DNA of 64,000 bases from Flavobacterium sediminilitoris (GCF_023008245.1 NZ_CP090145.1:2480001-2544000), one strand, 5' to 3'. Positions 38,200 through 47,920 are shown, numbered from the stretch's first letter. The notes: generated from the letters alone by a model not told the origin. Program-made: numbers and translations.

Positions 38200-39885
38200 A
38201 TGAAGAAAAAATACTCATTATCCATTTCATTAGTTTTGATGCTGTTGCTATCAAATACTATTTACTCGCAAAACATTGTGGCTACTTCTCCAACTATGAA
38301 CGCCATAAATGTACCTGTAAACGCTAATTTAACTATTACTTTTGATGCCGTTATTACACCTGTAATATTTGTTTCTGCAACTGTTACAATAATGGGATCT
38401 CAAACAGGTAGAATTTTGGGAACTTTCTCAGGAATAAATACAAACGTAATCACTTTTAATCCAAATGTAGATTTTAAACCAGGAGAAATTATTAGCATCT
38501 CTTTAAAAACTAGTACAAATAGAGTAGTAGCTAGTTTTACAACTGAGGTAAGCCCGAATAGTGCAGGAGCTTTTGATTATGGACAAAATGTAATTACTAC
38601 TAATGCAAATAGAGCTTTTTCTGTGTTCTCTGCTGATTTAGATGGCGATGGAGATTTAGATGTGCTATCGGCTTCTATAGATGATAATAAAATTGCTTGG
38701 TATGAAAATGACGGAAATGGAAACTTTGGAGCCCAACAGATTATTACCACAAGTGTAGATGAGGCTTGGGGCATTTACGCTGCCGATTTAGACAATGATG
38801 GCGATATGGATGTTATATCTGCTTCGTCAAGAGACGATCGTATTGCTTGGTATGCCAATGATGGTTTGGGAAATTTTGGATCTCAACAAAATATAACAAC
38901 CCGAGCTAATTTAGTAAGGAGAATCGATGTTTCAGATATAGATGGCGATGGCGATTTAGATGTAATTTCAACATCTTCTAATACAGGACATATTTATTGG
39001 TATAGAAATAACAATAATGGTAACTCTTGGACAGAAGAAATTGTTACAAGTTCGGAGGCTACTGGAAGTGCAATATATACAACAGATTTGGATAATGATG
39101 GTGATATAGATGTACTAGCTGCTTCAAATGGCTATGTTATTTGGTATGAAAATAATGGATTGGCAAACTTTAGTTCTCTTCAAAATATAAGTACATCTGG
39201 CTATAGTGTAGCAGGTATATATGCAAAAGATTTAGATGGCGATGGCTATCAGGATGTATTGGTTGCAATAACTAGCGTTGGAACAGTTTGGTACAAAAAT
39301 AATGGGAATGGAACATTTGGTTCCCAACAAATTATTGCACCTCATGCGATAGCTCTTTTCTCATACGGTGTTTATGCTACTGATTTAGATGGTGATGGTG
39401 ATATGGATGTAATTTCAGCCTCATCAAGTGATGATAAAGTGGCTTGGTATGCAAATGATGGAACGGGTAATTTTGGTACTCAGCAAATTATAACAACTAG
39501 TGCAGATGCAGTTCGAAACATTTATGCCGTAGATTTAGATGGAGATGGAGATATGGATATACTCTCGGCATCTGGTAGTGATAACAAGATTGCTTGGTAT
39601 AAAAATGAAAATAACCCTTTAAGTTTAAATAATAATGAGCTTAAAGATAATGTGCTACTGTATCCTAATCCAGTTAAAAGCCAGATAAACATTAAAGTTG
39701 CAAATGGAGTTATTATTCAAAAAATAGAAATCTATGATCTTACTGGACGCTTAGTAAAGAAACAAAATATAGAAAATAGTTTGGAAATAATTCAGATTGA
39801 TATTTTAAACTTAAAACAGGCTAATTATAATATTAAAATAACAACAGATAAAGGAATATTAACCAAAAAGCTTATTAAAATATAA
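38200..39885 (+). CDS. Secreted FG-GAP/VCBS repeat protein with T9SS type A sorting domain
   Basis: 561 residues. Signal peptide 1-23. Residues ~28-115 form a bacterial Ig-like (Big_5-like) domain (VATSPTMNAINVPVNANLTI). Residues ~125-475 contain about seven FG-GAP/VCBS repeats with the calcium-binding pattern DLDGDGDLDVLSAS, followed each time by IAWYxNDGxGNFG. The last ~75 residues (LYPNPVKSQINIKV...LTGRLVKKQ) are a T9SS type A sorting domain. Expected to be cell-surface or secreted and to bind calcium through the Dx[DN]xDG loops. Ligand unknown. A terminator follows at 39912. Confidence 0.9.
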   Translation: MKKKYSLSISLVLMLLLSNTIYSQNIVATSPTMNAINVPVNANLTITFDAVITPVIFVSATVTIMGSQTGRILGTFSGINTNVITFNPNVDFKPGEIISISLKTSTNRVVASFTTEVSPNSAGAFDYGQNVITTNANRAFSVFSADLDGDGDLDVLSASIDDNKIAWYENDGNGNFGAQQIITTSVDEAWGIYAADLDNDGDMDVISASSRDDRIAWYANDGLGNFGSQQNITTRANLVRRIDVSDIDGDGDLDVISTSSNTGHIYWYRNNNNGNSWTEEIVTSSEATGSAIYTTDLDNDGDIDVLAASNGYVIWYENNGLANFSSLQNISTSGYSVAGIYAKDLDGDGYQDVLVAITSVGTVWYKNNGNGTFGSQQIIAPHAIALFSYGVYATDLDGDGDMDVISASSSDDKVAWYANDGTGNFGTQQIITTSADAVRNIYAVDLDGDGDMDILSASGSDNKIAWYKNENNPLSLNNNELKDNVLLYPNPVKSQINIKVANGVIIQKIEIYDLTGRLVKKQNIENSLEIIQIDILNLKQANYNIKITTDKGILTKKLIKI

Positions 39886-40245
39886 AGTACTAGTAACTTG
39901 AATTAATTAGGAAGACCTTAATGCAAATAGTATTTAAGGTCTTTTTGTTTTTTATACTTTTTTAAGATACGTATGTTACGAGATAATTGCTCAACCTACG
40001 TATTTTATGGTATTTATAAATATCGGAAATTGCATTATCATTAAAGTAGCATTGTTTTTCAGAACAATATTGCGTTACCAGAAAAAGTGAATTAGTATAT
40101 ATATAAGAAATTATTCAAAAAGATTTTAAGAGACTAAGTTGATATTAAACCTTAATCTATAATAAATGATTGTTTAACGAATAACAACATGATACATCTT
40201 AATAAACAACAAATAAAATAACATGTAATTTAAAAATTAATAAAT
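39886..40245. other. Intergenic region with terminator and TACGTA sites
   Basis: It contains the terminator at 39912-39947 and TACGTA hexamers at 39968 and 39997. Nothing else was recognised. Confidence 0.5.
39912..39947 (+). terminator. Terminator of the FG-GAP gene
   Basis: AAGACCTTAA and TTAAGGTCTT are separated by a 12-base loop and followed by a T run. Confidence 0.85.
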
Positions 40246-40722
40246 ATGAACGATCTAAAACAAAATCCAAAACTTATTGAAGCTGGTGATGAGCTAATAA
40301 GAAAAACATTAAAAGTTAGTATGACTGATAATGAAATTGATAACTATATGCTTGAAAGAAGTAAACTATTAGACCCAATTGATGCTGAGTTAGAAATAAA
40401 AATGGTAGCAGTTGATGGTAAGTTAAAATGTAGTCCTAAAGACATGAACAAATATCCATATGTATGGGAGCATAGAGTATTTGGTTTTGGACTTATCAAT
40501 TTAAAATGTGAAGGGCTACTAGGTACAGGTTATAAAAGTTGGGATAATTTTTGGAGTAATACTACCTCCATAGCACTAACTTCTGTTAATCTAGAATTTG
40601 GAATAGTAGGAATAATATTTTTCAGAAAAGATGGAATGCCTATAGGAGATTTCAGATCTGTAAACATGGGCAGTTTAGGTTTCATGGCAGGTGGTGCAGC
40701 AGGTGGTTGGGAAAGAAAATAA
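40246..40722 (+). CDS. Hypothetical glycine-rich-tail protein
   Basis: 158 residues, no signal peptide. The N-terminal half is helical and charged (LIEAGDELIRKTLKVSMTDNEIDNYML). The C-terminal half looks like a small beta barrel (WSNTTSIALTSVNLEFGIVGIIFF...GFMAGGAAGGWERK) with the glycine-rich end of amphipathic strand proteins. No family recognised. It is flanked by terminators and sits within the T9SS cluster but lacks a sorting domain. Confidence 0.6.
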   Translation: MNDLKQNPKLIEAGDELIRKTLKVSMTDNEIDNYMLERSKLLDPIDAELEIKMVAVDGKLKCSPKDMNKYPYVWEHRVFGFGLINLKCEGLLGTGYKSWDNFWSNTTSIALTSVNLEFGIVGIIFFRKDGMPIGDFRSVNMGSLGFMAGGAAGGWERK

Positions 40723-40768
40723 TACTTTTTTGTAATACTATAATTAATTTCCGTATAATTTAATTAAT

Positions 40769-40810
40769 AAGACCTTAACACTTAATACAAGAGCAGTTAA
40801 GGTTTTTTTA
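40769..40810 (+). terminator. Terminator after the 158-residue protein gene
   Basis: ACCTTAAC (40772-40779) pairs with GTTAAGGT (40796-40803), followed by seven Ts. Confidence 0.75.
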
Positions 40811-40820
40811 TATCATATTA

Positions 40821-40855
40821 TACGTATCCTACGTAATAATTACATACTCTACGTA
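40821..40855. promoter_or_regulatory. Triple TACGTA cluster upstream of the adhesin promoter
   Basis: Three TACGTA palindromes start at 40821, 40830 and 40850 (the last two 20 bp apart, about two helical turns). They abut the -33 element at 40856. An activator or repressor binding region is inferred. Confidence 0.45.
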
Positions 40856-40886
40856 TTTTTGTAATAAAATAAATAGAATACTTTTG
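40856..40886 (+). promoter_or_regulatory. Bacteroidota-type promoter of the adhesin operon
   Basis: TTTTTG (40856-40861) lies 17 bp upstream of TACTTTTG (40879-40886), matching the flavobacterial -33 TTG and -7 TAnnTTTG consensus. The gene starts 11-20 bp downstream. Confidence 0.7.
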
Positions 40887-40906
40887 TAGTATAAAAAATG
40901 TTAATT

Positions 40907-43900
40907 ATGAGTATAAAAACTACTTTAACCGCAGTATTCTTTTTCTTTTGGGGAATTGTAATACTACAAGCCCAAACCATTACGCCTCTAGGAGTTATTA
41001 ATACTAGCGGTACTACTGCTAATTTAACAATAGGAAATGGTGATAATACCAGTTCAGGGAATTCATACTCTGGTAGACCAGGAAATGATGTTTACTTCTC
41101 ATTTTCAACAAATGAAGAAATGGCATTAGCAATCATTTTAAATAGAGAAACTATAGGAACAGAAACGAGTATGTATTTATTAGATGCTAACAATAATCTA
41201 GTAGTAAGTACAACCACAACTCGATTAGCCTCAACCTTACCCATAGGAAATTATACTTTGATTTTAGATGCTGATGTTGGAAATACGGGTACTTTTAAAG
41301 TTACAATGAATCCTGTTATTGCAAAATTTAGTGCAAGCCCATTAGTAGGTAATTCAACACCGTATACTGTTTTTTTTACAGATCATTCTGTTTTTCCTGA
41401 TACTTGGCTGTGGGATTTTGGAGACGGAGGCACTTCCACAGCTCAAAATCCAATTCATACTTATACTAGTTTTGGTGCATATACAGTAAAATTAACGATA
41501 CACGATACAAATGTTGGAATCAATCATGTTATCAACAAGGTGTCATACATTAAAATTTCTGCTCCAGTAGCTGATATTGGAGGGCCAGCATCAGGGTATT
41601 TTGGTTGTGCACCTTTATCTGTCAATTTTATTGATGCATCTGTGGATAATGGAGCACCTATTATTAGTTGGCTATGGGATTTTGGAGATGGTACGACTTC
41701 TACTGATCAAAACCCTTCACACACTTACGATACTACAGGTAACTATACTGTTTCTTTAACCGTTACAGATAGTTTTGGTAATACTGATACGGATGTATTT
41801 ACAAATATGGTACAAGCTATTGGAGCTAAGCCTAATTTTCAAGCTAATCAAACACTAATACAGCCAAATACAAGTGTTACTTTTACTGATTCAACTATTT
41901 TTGGGGCTCCAGCTACTGGTTGGCTATGGGATTTTGGAGATGGAAGTCCAACTTCAACTGCACAAAACCCTTCTCATACATATACTACTTCAGGAAATTA
42001 TACAGTTAGTTTAACGGTATCAGATCTTGATGGTTGTTCTAGAACACTTACTAAAGCAGCTTATATTAAGGTTTTAGGTTGCCCAGAAAGTGTAACAGTA
42101 AATAATAATGCTGGGCAATGTGAAGCCAATGTAGTACTTCCAGATTTTGAAGGTTTCAGTAATGGAAATGCTATTCAACTGGATGGAACAAATGACCATA
42201 TTATGGCTTCACTTCCTACTATATTTAATTCTATTGGTACAAATAATTTTACTATTGAAATGTGGGCTAATAGAACATCATCTTCTACCAGTAGATTGTT
42301 TTTTGCACAATTTGATTCGAATAATTTTGTAACTATATTAATAAACTCATTAGGTGTACCTTATATTTTTATAAGGGATAATTCCATTTTTTATAGTGTA
42401 AATACTGCAAATAGTATCCCTTTGAATCAATGGACACATTTAGCTTTTAAATGGAATGCAACTTCAAAAACAATTACTGTTCTTATTAATGGTGTTGAAC
42501 TACAAAATACTGCTAGTGGTGGTTCAAGTACTTTTGGAGATAATAATCGTATGACTATTGGTTCTAGAACGGATAGTGCTCAATTTTTTAAAGGTAAAAT
42601 AGATGAGGTACGAATTTGGAATCAAGAAAGAAGTAATGCAGATATTGCGGCTTCAATGAATATTTGTGTTTCAGAAACAGATGCTAATTTAGTAGCTTAC
42701 TATCATTTAGATGAAGACTCTGGAAGTACTATTGTAAATGATGCAACTGGGAATGGTTATACAGGTACTTTAATCAATAGTGACACAACTACAGCTTGGG
42801 CTGATGGAATTGTTTCTTGTAACGGATATGTTACTAACGATTTTACAAACACAAATAATGCATCGGGAGTTTATCCAATAGGAAATACTACAGTAACATG
42901 GACTGCAACCAATACTATGGGAAACACAGCTACTTGTACACAATTAGTAACTGTTGTAGATAATGAAAATCCAGTGATTACTTGCCCAGCAGCTATTACA
43001 ATAAACACAGATGCAGGAGAATGTACATCAACAGCTTCAATAGGTACTGCAACTGCAACCGATAATTGTGGAGTACCAACAGTAAGTAATGATGCTCCAT
43101 CTTCTTTTCCAATAGGAGATACTACAGTAACCTGGACAGCAACCGATGCTACAGGAAACACAGCTACTTGTACGCAATTAGTAACTGTTGTAGATAATGA
43201 AAATCCAGTGATTACTTGTCCAGTAGCTATTACAATAAACACAGATGCAGGAGAATGTACATCAACAGCTTCAATAGGTACTGCAACTGCAACCGATAAT
43301 TGTGGAGTACCAACAGTAAGTAATGATGCTCCATCTTCTTTTCCAATAGGAGATACTACAGTAACTTGGACAGCAACCGATGTTACAGGAAACACAGCTA
43401 CTTGTACGCAATTAGTAACTGTTGTAGATAATGAAAATCCAGTGATTACTTGCCCAGTAGCTATTACAATAAACACAGATGCAGGAGAATGTACATCAAC
43501 AGCTTCAATAGGCACTGCAACTGCAACCGATAACTGCGGAGTCCCAACAGTAAGTAATGATGCTCCATCTTCTTTTCCAATAGGAGATACTACAGTAACT
43601 TGGACAGCAACCGATGTTACAGGAAACACAGCTACTTGTACGCAATTAGTAACTGTTGTAGATAATGAAAATCCAGTGATTACTTGCCCAGTAGCTATTA
43701 CAATAAACACAGATGCAGGAGAATGTACATCAACAGCTTCAATAGGCACTGCAACTGCAACCGATAACTGCGGAGTACCAACAGTAAGTAATGATGCTCC
43801 ATCTTCTTTTCCAATAGGAGATACTACAGTAACCTGGACAGCAACCGATGCTACAGGAAACACAGCTACTTGTACACAAGTGATTACAGTTACAGATATA

Positions 43901-44710
43901 GCACTTCCTACAACAATTGCTCAAGATATAACTATTTCATTAGACACTTCGGGAAATGCAAGTATAACACCATTAATGATAGATAATGGAAGTAATGATA
44001 ATTGTACAATAGCTTCGTTAACTTTAGATAGAACCACTTTTAACTGTTCAGATGTTGGAACTCCAGTTTTAGTAACACTTACAGCAATTGATGCCAGTGG
44101 AAATACGAGTAGTGCAAATGCATTTGTAACAGTAGAAGATAATGAAAGTCCAGTAGTAATTACCCAAAATATTAGTGTAGAGCTTAACAGTTCTGGAACT
44201 GTTACAATTACTCCTGAAATGATTAACAATGGAAGTTATGATGCTTGTGGTATTGCAAACATGGCATTAAGTATAACTACTTTTAATTGTCCAATACTTA
44301 ATGAAGATCAGTTAGTTACATTAATAATTACGGATGTTAATGGGAATAGTAATACCGCTACTGCTTATGTGTCGTTTACTGGTTCCGATTTAGATTTAGA
44401 TAATATTGCAGATTCTTGTGATACGGAATTAAATCCAGATGTTACACCAATTTTAGGTATTTCACCAAATAACGATGGAGAGAATGACACTTGGGTTATT
44501 GAAAATATTACCAATTTTCCAAAAGCAAAAATAGAAGTTTTCGACAGAAATGGTGTTGCTGTTTACAATGCTACTAATTATCAGAATAATTGGGCAGGAA
44601 ATAGAAATGGATCAGGAGAATTAGTGCCAGTAGGTTCTTACTATTTTAGCATTAATATTTTTGGAGATGGATCCTTATTCATTAAAGGATGGTTATACAT
44701 TAATTACTAA
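40907..44710 (+). CDS. Giant PKD/LamG/HYR surface adhesin with T9SS type B sorting domain
   Basis: 1,267 residues from MSIKTTL (40907); an in-frame ATG at 40898 would add three. A signal peptide (1-23) is followed by a pre-peptidase-like N-terminal beta domain, then three PKD domains each with WLWDFGDG (~140-395). A HYR domain that opens at CPESVTVNNNAGQCEANVV is split by a LamG-like domain (~420-625) and completed by VYPIGNTTVTWTAT. Four 78-residue HYR repeats nearly identical in DNA follow, then two HYR-like domains and a C-terminal T9SS type B (gliding-motility) sorting domain (ISPNNDGENDTWVIENI...GSYYFSINIF). SprB-like cell-surface adhesin. The PorP/SprF partner follows. Confidence 0.92.
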   Translation: MSIKTTLTAVFFFFWGIVILQAQTITPLGVINTSGTTANLTIGNGDNTSSGNSYSGRPGNDVYFSFSTNEEMALAIILNRETIGTETSMYLLDANNNLVVSTTTTRLASTLPIGNYTLILDADVGNTGTFKVTMNPVIAKFSASPLVGNSTPYTVFFTDHSVFPDTWLWDFGDGGTSTAQNPIHTYTSFGAYTVKLTIHDTNVGINHVINKVSYIKISAPVADIGGPASGYFGCAPLSVNFIDASVDNGAPIISWLWDFGDGTTSTDQNPSHTYDTTGNYTVSLTVTDSFGNTDTDVFTNMVQAIGAKPNFQANQTLIQPNTSVTFTDSTIFGAPATGWLWDFGDGSPTSTAQNPSHTYTTSGNYTVSLTVSDLDGCSRTLTKAAYIKVLGCPESVTVNNNAGQCEANVVLPDFEGFSNGNAIQLDGTNDHIMASLPTIFNSIGTNNFTIEMWANRTSSSTSRLFFAQFDSNNFVTILINSLGVPYIFIRDNSIFYSVNTANSIPLNQWTHLAFKWNATSKTITVLINGVELQNTASGGSSTFGDNNRMTIGSRTDSAQFFKGKIDEVRIWNQERSNADIAASMNICVSETDANLVAYYHLDEDSGSTIVNDATGNGYTGTLINSDTTTAWADGIVSCNGYVTNDFTNTNNASGVYPIGNTTVTWTATNTMGNTATCTQLVTVVDNENPVITCPAAITINTDAGECTSTASIGTATATDNCGVPTVSNDAPSSFPIGDTTVTWTATDATGNTATCTQLVTVVDNENPVITCPVAITINTDAGECTSTASIGTATATDNCGVPTVSNDAPSSFPIGDTTVTWTATDVTGNTATCTQLVTVVDNENPVITCPVAITINTDAGECTSTASIGTATATDNCGVPTVSNDAPSSFPIGDTTVTWTATDVTGNTATCTQLVTVVDNENPVITCPVAITINTDAGECTSTASIGTATATDNCGVPTVSNDAPSSFPIGDTTVTWTATDATGNTATCTQVITVTDIALPTTIAQDITISLDTSGNASITPLMIDNGSNDNCTIASLTLDRTTFNCSDVGTPVLVTLTAIDASGNTSSANAFVTVEDNESPVVITQNISVELNSSGTVTITPEMINNGSYDACGIANMALSITTFNCPILNEDQLVTLIITDVNGNSNTATAYVSFTGSDLDLDNIADSCDTELNPDVTPILGISPNNDGENDTWVIENITNFPKAKIEVFDRNGVAVYNATNYQNNWAGNRNGSGELVPVGSYYFSINIFGDGSLFIKGWLYINY
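42957..43892 (+). repeat. Four near-identical 234-bp HYR-coding repeats
   Basis: The 78-codon unit starting at GATAATGAAAATCCAGTGAT recurs at 42959, 43193, 43427 and 43661. Copies differ by only a few mostly synonymous changes (for example GGTACT versus GGCACT), indicating recent duplication or active homogenisation. Confidence 0.93.
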
Positions 44711-44728
44711 TTGTTTATAAAAGATAAA

Positions 44729-45604
44729 ATGAAACTATATAAAATATTTTTTTCGATATTATTCCTTTTCATCACGTCATCAAACGCAGTGGCACAGGTA
44801 GAACCAAATTATTCCCTGTATCGTTATACAACCAATTTTTTTAATCCAGCAGCTTTTGGTGTTGATGAGAAAGTGACAATAAAAACCAATTTTAGAAGCC
44901 AATTTCTAGGTATTGATAACGCTCCAGAAACACAAAGTATCAGTTTAGGAGTTCCAATAAAGGATAAAATGAATTTAGGAGCTATTGTAATAGCAGATAA
45001 AGTTTTTATTGAACGAACTACTTCTTTGTTTGCCACTTTTTCATACAAAATACAAGTAGGAGAAGCAACCGATTTATTATTTGGAATTCAAGCAGGAGGA
45101 ACATTTGTAAATATTGATTTTGAGAGGCTCGGTTTACCAGTAGATCCTTTTCTTTCTCAAAATGCCAATTATTTTAACCCAAACATAGGTGCTGGTTTTT
45201 ACTTAAAAAACGAAAAATATTTTGCATCATTATCTGTTCCTAGACTTTTTGAAACAGATCGTGTAGCAGATAAAAATGGAATAGTAACCCAAGCTAATAA
45301 TAAAGCACAACTCTATGTAAGTGGAGGATATCATTTTAATATATCAAATGACATTAAGTTTATCCCGTCTACTTTAGTGCGTTTATCAGAGGAAGAAATA
45401 ATCACAGATGCTACAGGGACTTTCGAATTCTTTAAAAAATTTGATGTAGGTGTAAATTATAGATTAGATAGAGCTATAGGCGGACTTTTATACATAACGG
45501 TAAAAAACCGACTTAAATTAGGTTACGCTTATGAATCTAACCTAAGTGATATAAATAAATATGATAACGGAACACATGAGTTTGGATTGAGCTTTGAATT
45601 TTAA
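44729..45604 (+). CDS. PorP/SprF-family type IX secretion membrane protein
   Basis: 291 residues from MKLYKIFF (44729). The TTG at 44711 is not needed. Signal peptide 1-23, then the PorP/SprF pattern: EPNYSLYRYTTNFFNPAAFG near the mature start, TNFRSQFLGIDNAPETQSIS, and a barrel ending in GTHEFGLSFEF with a terminal aromatic. SprF-type proteins act in the outer membrane to export or anchor the adjacent SprB-like adhesin. It starts 18 bp after the adhesin stop, so the pair is one operon. Confidence 0.9.
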   Translation: MKLYKIFFSILFLFITSSNAVAQVEPNYSLYRYTTNFFNPAAFGVDEKVTIKTNFRSQFLGIDNAPETQSISLGVPIKDKMNLGAIVIADKVFIERTTSLFATFSYKIQVGEATDLLFGIQAGGTFVNIDFERLGLPVDPFLSQNANYFNPNIGAGFYLKNEKYFASLSVPRLFETDRVADKNGIVTQANNKAQLYVSGGYHFNISNDIKFIPSTLVRLSEEEIITDATGTFEFFKKFDVGVNYRLDRAIGGLLYITVKNRLKLGYAYESNLSDINKYDNGTHEFGLSFEF

Positions 45605-45610
45605 TAAAAG

Positions 45611-45648
45611 AAAAAAAGCTGTTCTTGAAATAGAGAATAGCTTTTTTA
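45611..45648. terminator. Bidirectional terminator
   Basis: AAAAAAGCTGTTCT pairs with AGAATAGCTTTTTT around a short loop, between the SprF-like gene and the convergent phosphotransferase gene. Confidence 0.8.
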
Positions 45649-45687
45649 ATAAATTTTAATTGATTGATATTGAATATCTAAGTTTCT

Positions 45688-46665
45688 TTAAGACTCATGA
45701 TATTCAATCCAAGATTTCATTTTACCAATATACATTTTTAAATAATTTTCAGATAAAAAAATATTCGACCAGTCAAATCGTTGAGATTGAACGCCAAGAT
45801 AGAAAATCCAAATAGCAGCACCAGCTTTAGGAATTAATAGCATTTCTTCTTTAGTTAGTTTTCTAATACTCTCATATCCATTTAAAAAAGACTTCATTTT
45901 AGATTCATATTCCTTTTTATCAGTTTCAATATGAAATAGCTGTTTGCAAAAATAAGCAACATCAAAAATTAAATAACCATTTCCACAAAAATCAAAATCA
46001 AATATGGTAACCTCATTTTGCGTTGTAATACTCATATTATCATACCAAATATCCATGTGAACAACTCCTTTTGGGATATTTTTTAATTCGTTCAAATCAA
46101 AATAGTCTTTAATTTCTATACTTTGCTTTTTTATAAATTTCATTTCCTCTAATGTTTCAGAAAAGAAAGGTTTTGCATATTCATAAGGAAGCTCAAGTAG
46201 TGTTTCTAAATTATAATGTATTCGGTTAATTTCTTTGTCAAACATTTTAGTATGAATACTTGCCATAATTGAACCAATAGAAAAACAAGTTTCGTTATTT
46301 ATAAACCTAACCTTATTTCCCTCTGCAAAGGAAAAAAGAACAAGATATCGAGTTCCTTCAGGCGCATTTATTTCTTGAATATACTCTCCCTTTTTATCTG
46401 CAATAGGATAAGAAATGTTGATAGCATGCTCTTTTAATACATTTAATACGTTAATTTCTGCAAGAATTTCCGATTTAGAACGCCACTTGTAGCTATAAAC
46501 GCGTGCAACATATTTTATTTCATTTTCCGTAATAAAATAAGTATGATTAATTCCTGTTCTAAACAACTCACAAGAGCCGTTTTTATTTAGATTGTATTTT
46601 TCTATGATGAATAAGCCTAATTCTTTTGCCGAAAGAGTAGAAGATGTAACAGGAAATGCAGTCAT
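45688..46665 (-). CDS. Aminoglycoside/choline-type phosphotransferase
   Basis: 325 residues with a protein-kinase-like APH fold: N-lobe YFITENEIKYVARVYSYKWR, hinge RYLVLFSFAEG, catalytic loop KGVVHMDIWYDNMSI (HxDxxxxN) and metal loop IFDFDFCGNGYLIFD. It probably phosphorylates a small-molecule hydroxyl such as homoserine, choline or a sugar; homoserine-kinase-II-like proteins share this pattern. Monocistronic, at the left edge of the gene-poor zone. Confidence 0.87.
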   Translation of the reverse strand: MTAFPVTSSTLSAKELGLFIIEKYNLNKNGSCELFRTGINHTYFITENEIKYVARVYSYKWRSKSEILAEINVLNVLKEHAINISYPIADKKGEYIQEINAPEGTRYLVLFSFAEGNKVRFINNETCFSIGSIMASIHTKMFDKEINRIHYNLETLLELPYEYAKPFFSETLEEMKFIKKQSIEIKDYFDLNELKNIPKGVVHMDIWYDNMSITTQNEVTIFDFDFCGNGYLIFDVAYFCKQLFHIETDKKEYESKMKSFLNGYESIRKLTKEEMLLIPKAGAAIWIFYLGVQSQRFDWSNIFLSENYLKMYIGKMKSWIEYHES

Positions 46666-47270
46666 TTTTTTCTGAAATTAATATTTTCATTGCAAAAATA
46701 GGGATATAAAATAGGCTTAACATAATTAATTCTTAATCTTGTTATCCTGTGAAGCATCTTGTTTGTATTTTTAAAACATGTTATTAATTATAAGTTTTAG
46801 AGCCATCGACTCGGTTAATAGTATAGAGGCAAGGTTTTAATTCACACATTACAGCACATCACGAAGAAAAAGAGTCGCAGATTTAATATAATATTGTTTT
46901 CTATTACACCCTAGAAAACATGTAATTCAAATTTTTTGCATTATAATAATAAGTTTGTATTTTAATTATTAATTATCCACAATTAATAATTAAAAAAGAG
47001 CCATTACAAGTAGAAACACATTGCCATGCGTCTCTGTTTTGTTGTTAATTATGAAGGAGACAGCAAGCATTGCCTCTTTGAAGTTAAAATAGGGTTTGGT
47101 TTTTAGTAAATGATCTCTCTTTTTTTGGGTTTAGTAGCAGTCAAGTAGCAGTTTCGTTCGGAAGTTGTTGCGAAAAAGTGCCTGTTTACCGCTACTTGAC
47201 GCTAGCGTTTCCGAACAATCTCCGAACAAAGGCCTTATTTGACTGGTTTTAATACATCAGAATACGTCAA

Positions 47271-47320
47271 AACCAGTCAAAACCGGTCAAAACCAGTCAA
47301 AACCAGTCAAAACCATTCAA
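47271..47320. repeat. Five-copy 10-bp tandem repeat
   Basis: AACCAGTCAA, AACCGGTCAA, AACCAGTCAA, AACCAGTCAA and AACCATTCAA occur in sequence. An inverted copy (GACTGGTTTT) lies at 47241-47250. Confidence 0.9.
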
Positions 47321-47599
47321 AAACGAGTCAAGAGTGTTTTTTTTGATAAATTGGAATGCCTTTTGATGTAGTACTCAATTGATGAGTTTGTTTTCAGTGT
47401 TTAGTGTTGAATCTTAGTTTTTCAGTTTACGAGTAATTAATCGATTAAAATCAGTAGAGTTTGAGTACCAAAATAAATAGTATTAGTTTACGGTTTTGAA
47501 AAAAATTAGTCCATCGAGCAAAAATTACCGGAATATATATTGTTATCTCCATCCTTGTCCCAAATACGAGGTTTAAGAGTAGAAAAATCGAAATCTTGA

Positions 47600-47755
47600 T
47601 TTAACAAAGAAGAACATTATTGCCAATGTACTAAACCTAGAGGTAACCAAGCCAAACTTTTATTCAAAGGCGAGAAAACCGATAGCAAAGGCTACACCAA
47701 ACGCACTTACAGAAGTAGCGAGAGCGATTGTAAAAATGATGCTTTACAACTTTAA
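47600..47755 (+). pseudogene. Transposase fragment, IS1182-like
   Basis: The open stretch EEHYCQCTKPRGNQAKLLFK, then GEKTDSKGYTKRTYRSSESD and CKN, resembles the Cys-rich segment that follows the DDE core in IS1182-type transposases (CPxGxxL...YxCxxCxxCP). There is no start and no flanking homology. A short relic only. Confidence 0.45.
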
Positions 47756-47898
47756 AAACTGGATTTTAAGCCAACAAAATTTTTACATTTATAAACTACA
47801 TTTAAAAATAAACCTCCTTTAAATCACTTTAAAAGAGGTTGGATTTTTATGATTTTGATTCTGAAGCTTCAAGATGTTTTAAAAAAGGGTAGTTGTGC

Positions 47899-47920
47899 AA
47901 CAGTTACCATTGTTGTGCGA
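47899..47920 (-). repeat. Short palindrome end at the left edge of the array
   Basis: CAACAGTTACCATTGTTGTG matches the right-hand terminus of the cassette repeats (CATTGTTGTGC) but lacks a full left arm. It closely resembles 38021-38042. Confidence 0.6.

Noticed and set aside
42871..43863. 330-residue open frame on the - strand opposite the adhesin repeats
   Set aside because: It is the antisense shadow of the four HYR repeats, with the same 78-codon period, no start context and low-complexity Val/Ser-rich sequence.
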